Shown: piece after piece, positions 5,782-11,669 of the stretch
Position numbering within the stretch: position 1 is the first letter of the stretch
Layout of the letters: every line of letters starts with the position of its first letter
Assembly (NCBI GenBank): GCA_964447735.1
Contig: CAYUTJ010000018.1
Span: 1-12,827 of the forward strand
DNA: 12,827 nucleotides
Source: CAYSYN01 sp964447735
GTDB lineage: Bacteria > Patescibacteriota > Minisyncoccia > Minisyncoccales > GBS-2
Direction: 5' to 3'
Translations under genes and position numbers: made by a program
The notes under the pieces: generated by a model
Told to the model about the DNA's origin: nothing
Databases searched by the model: none
The model's input: only the letters and a program-made list of their open reading frames with translations

Positions 5782-7137
5782 ATGAAAAAAACAAAAGGAA
5801 AAATTATTGAAGTTTCAGGCCCTATAGTAAAAGTTGAATTTAAAGAGGGGAAATTGCCGGATCTTTATCACATTCTTGAAGTGGAAAACTCAAATACTCT
5901 TTTGGAAGTTGAAGAATTTTCTTCCCCCACAGTTTGTAAATGTTTAGCTTTAGGATTAACAAAAGGAATTCAAAGAGGAGCTATCTGCCAAGACACTGGA
6001 GAAACAATTTCAATCCCAAAGGATGTCAAAAAACTTTTTGGAAGAGTTTTAAATGTTTTTGGAGAAACAATCGATAGAAAAGAAAAATTAAACATAAAAG
6101 AGAAAGTGTCCATTTTTGCTAAAGCTCCAGAAATTAATAAATTAAAATCGAAATTCGAAATTTTGGAAACGGGAATTAAAGTAATTGACCTTTTAACCCC
6201 ATTTGTCAAAGGAGGAAAAATCGGGCTTTTTGGAGGAGCTGGAGTCGGAAAAACTATTTTACTTACAGAATTAATCCACAATATGGCAATTTTGAGAAAA
6301 ATTCCATCTGTTTTTGCTGGGGTCGGAGAAAGAACAAGAGAGGCTCAAGAATTATATTTGGAACTAAAAAAGAAAGGGGTTTTAGATAATACAATTTTAG
6401 TTCTGGGAGAAATGGGAGAAAGCCCTGGAGTAAGATTTAGAACTGCTTTTTCTGCTGTAAGGATTTGTGAAATCTTAAGAGAAAAGGGAGAAGATGTAAT
6501 GCTTTTTATTGACAATATCTATAGATTTTTAATGGCAGGAATGGAAAGAGCGGCAATGTTAGGGAAAGTGCCTTCTGAAGTAGGATATCAAGCAACTTTA
6601 GCTTCAGAAATTGGACAATTACAAGAAAGAATTGTTTCTACAAAAGAAGGTTCGATTACTGCTGTTGAAGCAATTTATGTACCAGCAGACGATTTTACAG
6701 ATCCTGCAATCGTCGCTACTTTCCCGCATCTAGATTCGATTGTAATTTTATCTCGAGAAGAAGCTGCCAAAGGAAATTATCCTGCAGTAGATATCCTATC
6801 TTCTTCCTCTTCTATTTTGGACCCAGAAATCGTTGGAAAACGTCATTATGAAATAGCTTCAAAGGTTAAAGAATATTTGCAAAAATACAAAGATTTACAA
6901 CACATAATTTCAATTTTAGGAGTTGAAGAACTTTCTTTGCAAGATAGAATTATAGCTAAAAGAGCAGAAAGATTAAGAAGATTCTTAACCCAACCTCTTT
7001 TTGTTTCAGAAGAATTTACGGGAAAAAAAGGAGTTTATGTTCCCTTAGAAAAAACCTTGGAAGGTTGCGAAAGAATCATAAACGGAGAATTTGATGATGT
7101 TGATTTATCAGAACTTTATATGAAAGGAGAAATATGA
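5782..7137 (+). CDS. atpD: F-type ATP synthase subunit beta
   Basis: The catalytic subunit of F1 (451 residues; E. coli about 460). The Walker A loop is GGAGVGKT (151-158), the catalytic glutamate and neighbouring arginine are Glu183-Arg184 in GVGERTREAQ, LFIDNIYRF (241-249) is Walker B, and the adenine-stacking tyrosine is in YPAVDILSSSS (333-343). Two parts deviate. The DELSEED lever that contacts gamma and epsilon reads EELSLQD (382-388), and the C-terminus stops at LYMKGEI, about ten residues early. The stretch around GEMGESPGVR (209-218) also departs from the usual Q-M-N-E-P-P-G-x-R. All catalytic residues remain, so the enzyme should be active. The TGA stop overlaps the start of atpC. 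Confidence 0.98.
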   Translation: MKKTKGKIIEVSGPIVKVEFKEGKLPDLYHILEVENSNTLLEVEEFSSPTVCKCLALGLTKGIQRGAICQDTGETISIPKDVKKLFGRVLNVFGETIDRKEKLNIKEKVSIFAKAPEINKLKSKFEILETGIKVIDLLTPFVKGGKIGLFGGAGVGKTILLTELIHNMAILRKIPSVFAGVGERTREAQELYLELKKKGVLDNTILVLGEMGESPGVRFRTAFSAVRICEILREKGEDVMLFIDNIYRFLMAGMERAAMLGKVPSEVGYQATLASEIGQLQERIVSTKEGSITAVEAIYVPADDFTDPAIVATFPHLDSIVILSREEAAKGNYPAVDILSSSSSILDPEIVGKRHYEIASKVKEYLQKYKDLQHIISILGVEELSLQDRIIAKRAERLRRFLTQPLFVSEEFTGKKGVYVPLEKTLEGCERIINGEFDDVDLSELYMKGEI

Positions 7138-7361
7138 AAGTTGAAATTCTATCTCAAGATAAAAAAATATTTAAAGGAGAAATAAAATCAATAACTCTTC
7201 CTGGGAAAAAGGGGCAATTTCAGATTTTAAAAAATCATGCTCCTCTTTTTGCAATTTTAGAAAAAGGAGAAATAATCTTAGATCAAAAGAAAAGAATTCC
7301 AATTTTTGGTGGAATAATTCATTTTTGGAATAACGAAATGATTGTTCTAGTGAAAATTTAA
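7134..7361 (+). CDS. atpC: F-type ATP synthase subunit epsilon, N-terminal domain only
   Basis: Epsilon caps the foot of gamma on the c-ring, and in many bacteria its C-terminal helices rise to block ATP hydrolysis. This product has only 75 residues (usually 130-140). It contains the beta-sandwich domain with the family blocks SITLPGKKGQFQIL (19-32), NHAPLFAIL (34-42) and a final strand ending MIVLVKI. The stop codon follows directly, so the C-terminal helical hairpin is absent. The ATG overlaps the beta stop in an ATGA junction, with GGAG a few bases upstream (about 7126-7129), one of the better Shine-Dalgarno sites here. Nothing in the 11 nt that follow suggests a frameshifted remainder, so the short form looks natural. 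Confidence 0.93.
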   Translation: MKVEILSQDKKIFKGEIKSITLPGKKGQFQILKNHAPLFAILEKGEIILDQKKRIPIFGGIIHFWNNEMIVLVKI

Positions 7362-7371
7362 AAATTTTTTT
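7353..7371 (+). terminator. Possible weak A/T-only terminator at the end of the atp operon
   Basis: The sequence AAAATT (7353-7358), a 4-nt loop, AATTTT (7363-7368) and further T residues can form an all-A/T hairpin overlapping the atpC stop, in the 11-nt gap between convergent genes. It lacks G/C pairs, so it may be no more than AT-rich filler. Confidence 0.25.
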
Positions 7372-7372
7372 G

Positions 7373-7918
7373 CTAATTTGAAAATAAAGAAATAAGTTCC
7401 TTTATTCTTTCTCCAAGTTTTTTAGCGGTTTCAATAGCTTCTTTATCTTTTATTATTTCTTTTTCTTTAAATGCTATTCCACAAACACCTCTATTTGCTA
7501 CAATCATTTCATGTTTAAGAAAAAACGAATTAATAGCAACAAGAGCGCTTTCTATACCATATCTTCTTCCAACAACAATGGCACCACCAATTTTGTTTTT
7601 AAGTTTTCCTCTAATAGACCATGTACGGTCAATAAAGGCTTTTGTTTGAGCTGAAACATTGTTGAAATAAACTGGACTTCCTATAACGATGGCATCAGAT
7701 TTTAATAACAGCGGGATAATAACATTACTCATATCATCATCAATTATACATTTGCCCAATTTCAAACAAGCCCTACAGGATTTGCAAGGTTCTATCTTAT
7801 AATCTGAAAGTTTTATGAATTTTCCGCCAGTTAATGATAATGCAATTTTTAAAAGATAATCTGTGTTACTGTTTTTCCGTGGACTTCCTGAAATGTAAAC
7901 AACGTTCATTTGTTTCAT
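7373..7918 (-). CDS. Iron-sulfur flavoprotein (Isf-like, NADPH-dependent FMN reductase fold)
   Basis: A flavodoxin-fold protein of about 181 residues. The FMN phosphate loop is ISGSPRKNSNT near residues 9-19, and SPVYFNNVS with FIDRTW is the second flavin contact region. Between them lies a compact cluster motif, C-K-S-C-R-A-C-x5-C (Cys45, 48, 51 and 57), of the kind that binds 4Fe-4S in archaeal iron-sulfur flavoprotein (Isf). Isf-type proteins move single electrons between ferredoxin and acceptors such as O2 or peroxide; the partner here is unknown. I use ATG 7918, 4 nt after the stop of the upstream hydrolase. TTG 7936 would overlap that gene, and ATG 7909 is also possible. It is the last gene of the four-gene minus-strand operon. 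Confidence 0.85.
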   Translation of the reverse strand: MKQMNVVYISGSPRKNSNTDYLLKIALSLTGGKFIKLSDYKIEPCKSCRACLKLGKCIIDDDMSNVIIPLLLKSDAIVIGSPVYFNNVSAQTKAFIDRTWSIRGKLKNKIGGAIVVGRRYGIESALVAINSFFLKHEMIVANRGVCGIAFKEKEIIKDKEAIETAKKLGERIKELISLFSN

Positions 7919-7922
7919 AAAT

Positions 7923-8759
7923 TTATTTAATTTCAATTACCTTTCCTACTCCATACTCAATGAAATCTTCTTTATACTCTTTTTTAAAAGCTTCTCTTAC
8001 TAAATTACCTGTGCAATGGGAAGGAGCTACTTTTTTAACTTTTAATTTTCTAAATTCTTTGACTGTAGATATTGGAGGATAGTGAAAACCTCCCAAAACC
8101 AAATAAACCTCATCTTTTTTCATTAATTCTTTTGCTTTCTTTACGATGTTTGAAATTCCAGGATGAGCGCAACCTGTAATAACAATTATTCCCTTTTTCA
8201 AATTTAAAATTAAAGATTGCTCTTTTTGAGGACCATAAAATTCTCCTGTTGTAAAAACAAAATCAGAAATTTTCTGAAAATTTGAAACATCAATAACTTC
8301 TGCTCCATAACTTTTTATCATTTCTCTTGTTGAATCTGGGAAAGAAAGAGGAATATAAACTTTCACTTTTGAATTTTCTTTTAAAAATCCTTCCAACCCT
8401 CCAAGATGATCTCCATGAATATGAGAAATTACCACTTTATTAATTGATTTTGGATCAATTCCCAATTTTTTCATATTAAAAAGCAAAATCTCTGAATTTC
8501 CTCCACTATCGAAAAGAATTAAATCTTTTGGAGTTTTTATTATAGTAGCAAATCCCCAATCAGTTTTTAATTCTGGATTTACCTGATAGTTATCATAAAC
8601 AGAAATTAAAGTAATTTCTGGCTTTTCTGTTTTTTCTTCTTTTAGAAATTCTTCTTTTATCTCAATTTCTTTCTCTTTTGAAAGTTTTTCTTTCTGGATT
8701 AAAAAGGCTACTCCCGCCAAAAGAAAAATTAAAATTAAAACAAAAATTTTATAATTCAT
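7923..8759 (-). CDS. Membrane-anchored metallo-beta-lactamase-fold hydrolase (COG1237 type)
   Basis: A 278-residue protein with an N-terminal hydrophobic helix (about 5-21, no lipobox cysteine), a charged Lys/Glu-rich linker (22-47) and a metallo-beta-lactamase domain. The metal motif is SHIHGDHLGG (112-121), followed by TGCAHPG, LGGFHYPP and PSHCTG, which supply the remaining His ligands. These blocks match the archaeal family named 7,8-dihydropterin-6-methyl-4-(beta-D-ribofuranosyl)aminobenzene-5'-phosphate synthase; most members have no proven substrate. It is a paralogue of the shorter hydrolase at 9114-9746, differing mainly by the anchor and linker, which would place the domain outside the membrane. 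It starts 3 nt after the stop of the GIY-YIG gene. Confidence 0.88.
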   Translation of the reverse strand: MNYKIFVLILIFLLAGVAFLIQKEKLSKEKEIEIKEEFLKEEKTEKPEITLISVYDNYQVNPELKTDWGFATIIKTPKDLILFDSGGNSEILLFNMKKLGIDPKSINKVVISHIHGDHLGGLEGFLKENSKVKVYIPLSFPDSTREMIKSYGAEVIDVSNFQKISDFVFTTGEFYGPQKEQSLILNLKKGIIVITGCAHPGISNIVKKAKELMKKDEVYLVLGGFHYPPISTVKEFRKLKVKKVAPSHCTGNLVREAFKKEYKEDFIEYGVGKVIEIK

Positions 8760-8762
8760 ATG

Positions 8763-9110
8763 TTAAATTTGATATAAATGACTTTTACATTTACAATCTG
8801 AAGATCCAAAATTCTCAATCGGTTTTGCATATTTTGAAATTAACTGAGCTATCGCACATTCTCTTTCTTTTTTTGCAAGTTCATAAAATACATTTTTGAT
8901 TTTGACATTTTTGTTTGCCAATAAATAATCGATATGCCAAAATTTATTTTTATTTTTCTTGAAATGCCTTTTTATTCTCTTTTCTAAATTCTTCTGAGCT
9001 GATCCCACATAAATGTATTTTCCTTTATTGAATTTGATTTTTCCCAATTTTCCAACTTTAATAAAAATGTTTTTCTTTACTTCAATTAATAAAAGATAAA
9101 TTCCCTTCAT
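8763..9110 (-). CDS. DUF123 / GIY-YIG nuclease-fold protein (COG1833)
   Basis: A 115-residue protein of the DUF123 branch of the GIY-YIG superfamily. The GIY element is KGIYLL (2-7) and the YIG element is KYIYVGSA (31-38), followed by NLEKRIKRH (41-49) with the catalytic-type Arg45, then WHIDYLL (58-64), EC (84-85) and the C-terminal FGSSDCKCKSH (101-111), whose Cys and His could bind a metal. The arrangement matches archaeal and scattered bacterial DUF123 proteins; activity and substrate are not established in general. It lies between two hydrolase paralogues with 3-nt gaps on each side, so it is surely co-transcribed with them. Confidence in the family is high, in nuclease activity low. Confidence 0.9.
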   Translation of the reverse strand: MKGIYLLLIEVKKNIFIKVGKLGKIKFNKGKYIYVGSAQKNLEKRIKRHFKKNKNKFWHIDYLLANKNVKIKNVFYELAKKERECAIAQLISKYAKPIENFGSSDCKCKSHLYQI

Positions 9111-9113
9111 TTT

Positions 9114-9746
9114 TTAAATCTCAATTATTTTTCCTGCTCCTCCTTCAATATATTTTTCAGGATAAAGTTTTTTAAGTTCCTCTTTATGTTGAGTACAATG
9201 AGTAGGACAAATTAAATTTATATCTTTAAACAATTCAAACTCAGAAAATCCATGCATTCCACCAATAATGGCAAAAATTTTGCCAAATTTTTTAGCAGTT
9301 TCTAAAATATTTCCCATATAAGGATGAGAACAACCGACGATTAAAACAATTCCTTTCTTTGTAATAACTCCCATTGATTGTTCTATTCCTTCAAGTTCGC
9401 CTGTGGAAAATATATTTTCGTGAATTTTTGTGGGTGTTTTTAAAACAACTTCTTTTTCCAAACTCATTGAAGAAGGCAAATAAATTTTTTTGACATTTGG
9501 ATTTTTCTTTAAAAGTTCATCTAATCCTCCAATATGATCAAAATGTAAATGAGAAATAAAAACTTCTTCAATTGATAAAGGATCAATTTTTAATTTTTCC
9601 ATGTTTGAAAGCAAAATCTTTCCATTAGTTCCAGTATCGAACAAAATTTTAGGAGTATTTTTTACTTCCACTAAACAAGAAAAGCCCCAGTTTGCCCTTA
9701 AATCTTTTTTAAAAGCTGTATTATCGTAAATAATAGTGATTTTCAC
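9114..9746 (-). CDS. Cytosolic metallo-beta-lactamase-fold hydrolase (COG1237 type)
   Basis: A 210-residue single-domain protein of the same family as the product at 7923-8759, without a signal or anchor. The metal motif is SHLHFDHIGG (65-74: His66, His68, Asp70, His71), followed by VGCSHP (His141), IGGMHGF (His165) and CPTHCT (His183). An early Y-D-N and N-W-G-F (about 7-22) are shared with the paralogue and with archaeal DHPMR-phosphate synthase-like proteins, which are named after a methanopterin-related pterin reaction. No other methanopterin genes are visible, so the substrate is unknown. Start is GTG at 9746. It is the first gene of the operon and comes just after the terminator of the tRNA-Gln unit. 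Confidence 0.88.
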   Translation of the reverse strand: MKITIIYDNTAFKKDLRANWGFSCLVEVKNTPKILFDTGTNGKILLSNMEKLKIDPLSIEEVFISHLHFDHIGGLDELLKKNPNVKKIYLPSSMSLEKEVVLKTPTKIHENIFSTGELEGIEQSMGVITKKGIVLIVGCSHPYMGNILETAKKFGKIFAIIGGMHGFSEFELFKDINLICPTHCTQHKEELKKLYPEKYIEGGAGKIIEI

Positions 9747-9755
9747 GTTTTTAAT

Positions 9756-9784
9756 ATTGTAACAGAAAATCTCAAACTAAAAAA
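9756..9784 (-). promoter_or_regulatory. Candidate promoter of the hydrolase/DUF123/Isf operon
   Basis: On the minus strand TACAAT (9761-9756) is a good -10 match placed 9 nt before the GTG start at 9746. Seventeen nt upstream the sequence is only a T-run of the preceding terminator, so there is no clear -35. The spacing predicts a leader of only a few bases. Confidence 0.35.
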
Positions 9785-9799
9785 CGGCATTTTAGCCGT
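9779..9799 (-). terminator. Intrinsic terminator downstream of tRNA-Gln
   Basis: On the minus strand ACGGC (9799-9795), a 6-nt loop, GCCGT (9788-9784) and a run of six T (9784-9779) form a compact stem-loop with U-tract, 12 nt after the mature tRNA 3' end. It closes the gtrA-dnaX-tRNA unit and insulates the hydrolase operon. Confidence 0.75.
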
Positions 9800-9811
9800 A
9801 AAATATTTTTG

Positions 9812-9882
9812 CTGCGGGGGGAGGACTCGAACCTCCATTAAGGGCTCCAAAGGCCCCCGTCCTACCATTAGACGACCCCGCA
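9812..9882 (-). tRNA. tRNA-Gln (anticodon UUG)
   Basis: A complete cloverleaf reads from 9882 to 9812. The acceptor stem TGCGGGG pairs with CCCCGCA, the D-stem GTCT pairs with GGAC around AATGGTA, the anticodon stem GGGGC pairs with GCCCT around the loop CTTTGGA (anticodon TTG), and the T-stem GGAGG pairs with CCTCC around TTCGAGT. The discriminator base is G, as usual in bacterial tRNA-Gln. CCA is not encoded, so a CCA-adding enzyme is needed. The gene lies 13 nt after the dnaX stop on the same strand and before a terminator, so it is probably processed from the dnaX mRNA. Confidence 0.97.
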
Positions 9883-9895
9883 AATCTTTTTTATT

Positions 9896-10999
9896 TTAAT
9901 CTATTCTTTCGCAAAATTCAATGATCGCCAATTCCAAAGGCAACTGAGGTATTGGGGAAAATCTGATTTTATTTTGAGCATCTAAAAATAAACTCAAGGC
10001 CTTTTCCAATCCTTTTTCATCTATTTTCAAAGAATGCTCTTTTAATTTTTGAATTTCTTCATTTGTTAAACCTATTAAATAGGGATTCCCCTTCTCTCCC
10101 ATTATCTTAAAAACCATAATCTGTCTTAAATATTTAAGTTCTGTTTTTGTAAATTCTTTAAGATCAATCCCTCTTTCTATCAAACTGTTCAGAAATCCAA
10201 TAGCTTCTTTTATTTTTTTCTCAAGTAAAAAATCAGTGAATTCTTGAACTGTCTTTGTTTCTACAATTCCTAAGAGCTCTTTGATATCTTCTGCTTCAAT
10301 TTCTTTTTCTCCAAAGAGAGCAAACACTTGATCTAAAAGAGATTCAGCATCTCTCATTGAACCTTCAGAATTTAAAGCAATTAGTTCCAAAGCTTCTTTT
10401 TTAATTTTTATTCTTTCTTTTTCTGAAATCATTCTCAATTTTTTTAAAATTTCTGGTACTTTTAATTTCCTAAAGTCAAATCTTTGGCAACGAGATAAAA
10501 TAGTGGGGATCATTTTATGAACTTCAGTTGTCGCTAAAATGAAAATTACAAAGGGAGGAGGTTCTTCAAGAGTTTTCAACAAAGCGTTAGCTGCATCTCT
10601 AGTTATCTGATGAGCTTCATCAATAATATAAACTTTGTACTTTGATTTTGAAGGAACGAATCTGATTCCCTCTCTCAATTCTCTTACTTCATCAATTCCC
10701 CTGTGGGAAGCTGCATCGATTTCAATTAAATCTATTGACCTTCCTTCTGAAATTTCAACACAAGAAGAACATTCATTACATGGCTCATATTCTCCTTTCT
10801 TTCTATTTTGACAATTGACAGCCTTTGCAAAAATTCTAGCTAGAGTCGTCTTCCCTGTTCCTCGAGGACCTGAAAATAAATAAGCATGAGAAATCATATC
10901 ATTTGCGATAGCATTAGTTAAAGTTTTAACAATATGTTCTTGGCCAATAAATTCAGAAAAATTTTTTGGCCTGTATTTTCTGTAAAAGACTTCTGACAT
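9896..10999 (-). CDS. dnaX: DNA polymerase III clamp-loader subunit gamma/tau (short form)
   Basis: DnaX is the AAA+ ATPase of the clamp loader that opens the beta sliding clamp during replication. The 367-residue product has the conserved start YRKYRPKNFSEFIGQEH (6-22), Walker A GPRGTGKT (44-51), a zinc module of Cys63, Cys74, Cys77 and Cys80, Walker B YIIDEAH (124-130), sensor-1 ATTE (156-159) and the arginine finger in SRCQRFDF (169-176). It ends after the helical collar domain (domain III). There is no tau extension for binding DnaB and the polymerase alpha subunit. It begins directly after the stop of the upstream GtrA gene (TAG then ATG). DnaX is specific to bacteria, so it is strong evidence for the host domain. 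Confidence 0.97.
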   Translation of the reverse strand: MSEVFYRKYRPKNFSEFIGQEHIVKTLTNAIANDMISHAYLFSGPRGTGKTTLARIFAKAVNCQNRKKGEYEPCNECSSCVEISEGRSIDLIEIDAASHRGIDEVRELREGIRFVPSKSKYKVYIIDEAHQITRDAANALLKTLEEPPPFVIFILATTEVHKMIPTILSRCQRFDFRKLKVPEILKKLRMISEKERIKIKKEALELIALNSEGSMRDAESLLDQVFALFGEKEIEAEDIKELLGIVETKTVQEFTDFLLEKKIKEAIGFLNSLIERGIDLKEFTKTELKYLRQIMVFKIMGEKGNPYLIGLTNEEIQKLKEHSLKIDEKGLEKALSLFLDAQNKIRFSPIPQLPLELAIIEFCERID

Positions 11000-11602
11000 C
11001 TATTTTTTAAATACCAAGAATTTATAACCCAAAAAGTTCCAAGCTGATGCCACAACTATACCTAAAATTTTCCCGAGATTTCCGGCAAGAAAGCTTGAAA
11101 GACTAAACCAGGAAGTTAAAATTTTAAATATAAAAGGGGCAACACTAACTTGAATTAATCCTGAAATAGCAGTTACCAAAAAGAAAATTCCAAATTCCTT
11201 TTCCATTCTTTCTTTCTCTGCTTTTTCAAAAGCCCAGAATTTGTTAGCAAAATATTTAAAAGTAGTGACGATAGTAAAAGAAATGGCTACAAAGATGGCG
11301 TATTTTACAACTTGTTCTTTTGTAATTCCCAACCAGGCCATCAAAAAATTCAGCAAGATTAAGTCAAAAATCGCAAAAAAAGCCCCTGTCAAAAGAAATT
11401 TGGCTAGCTGATAAACAAAAAGGTATTTCCTACCAATAATTTCTGCTATCCAAATTGCAAAAATAGCTAAAATTGGAAAGAAAATGGGCAAAATAATATT
11501 TAAAATTGGTAAATTTAAGGGTGAATTTTTAATTAACCAAATAAAAAGCCAGGCTACTCCTTCACCTGTAATTGCTGCCAAAATTATATCTAATTTTTTC
11601 AT
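11000..11602 (-). CDS. GtrA-family polytopic membrane protein
   Basis: A 200-residue membrane protein. Two N-terminal hydrophobic segments (about 5-25 and 32-56) precede a four-helix GtrA-like domain starting at about 64: QLAKFLLTGAFFAIFDLIL, then a helix around 100, the loop motif KYFANKFWAFEK with N-K-F-W-x-F, then two further helices ending in WNFLGYKFLVFKK. The repeated N-[+]-F/Y-x-x-F-type element after each helix pair is the family mark. GtrA relatives act in cell-surface polysaccharide export, often as proposed flippases for lipid-linked sugars. The extra N-terminal helix pair is not part of the usual domain. It is the first gene of the unit with dnaX and tRNA-Gln. The substrate cannot be told. 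Confidence 0.75.
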   Translation of the reverse strand: MKKLDIILAAITGEGVAWLFIWLIKNSPLNLPILNIILPIFFPILAIFAIWIAEIIGRKYLFVYQLAKFLLTGAFFAIFDLILLNFLMAWLGITKEQVVKYAIFVAISFTIVTTFKYFANKFWAFEKAEKERMEKEFGIFFLVTAISGLIQVSVAPFIFKILTSWFSLSSFLAGNLGKILGIVVASAWNFLGYKFLVFKK

Positions 11603-11610
11603 TCATCAAT

Positions 11611-11637
11611 ATTATCATATTGGCCAAATTTTGAAAA
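11611..11637 (-). promoter_or_regulatory. Possible promoter of the gtrA-like/dnaX/tRNA unit
   Basis: On the minus strand GATAAT (11616-11611), overlapping a TATGATAAT context, lies 8 nt before the ATG at 11602. A -35-like TTTTCA (11637-11632) is only 15 nt upstream. The -10 is fair and the -35 poor. As with the other first genes, the spacing leaves almost no leader. Confidence 0.3.
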
Positions 11638-11647
11638 GTTAAAAATA

Positions 11648-11669
11648 AAAGAGCGAAAAATCGCTCTTT
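11648..11669 (-). terminator. Intrinsic terminator of the TFB gene
   Basis: On the minus strand AAAGAGCGA (11669-11661) pairs with TCGCTCTTT (11656-11648) across a 4-nt T loop, and is followed by ATTTTTAA. The 9-bp stem starts inside the TAA stop codon of the TFB gene. This is a standard bacterial intrinsic terminator attached directly to an archaeal-type gene. Confidence 0.75.

Noticed and set aside
1515..7361. Alternative genetic code (TGA read as Gly or Trp, as in some CPR groups)
   Set aside because: TGA terminates several genes at exactly the expected protein ends (AtpI-like, beta, LigD-PE), and glycines use GGN codons.
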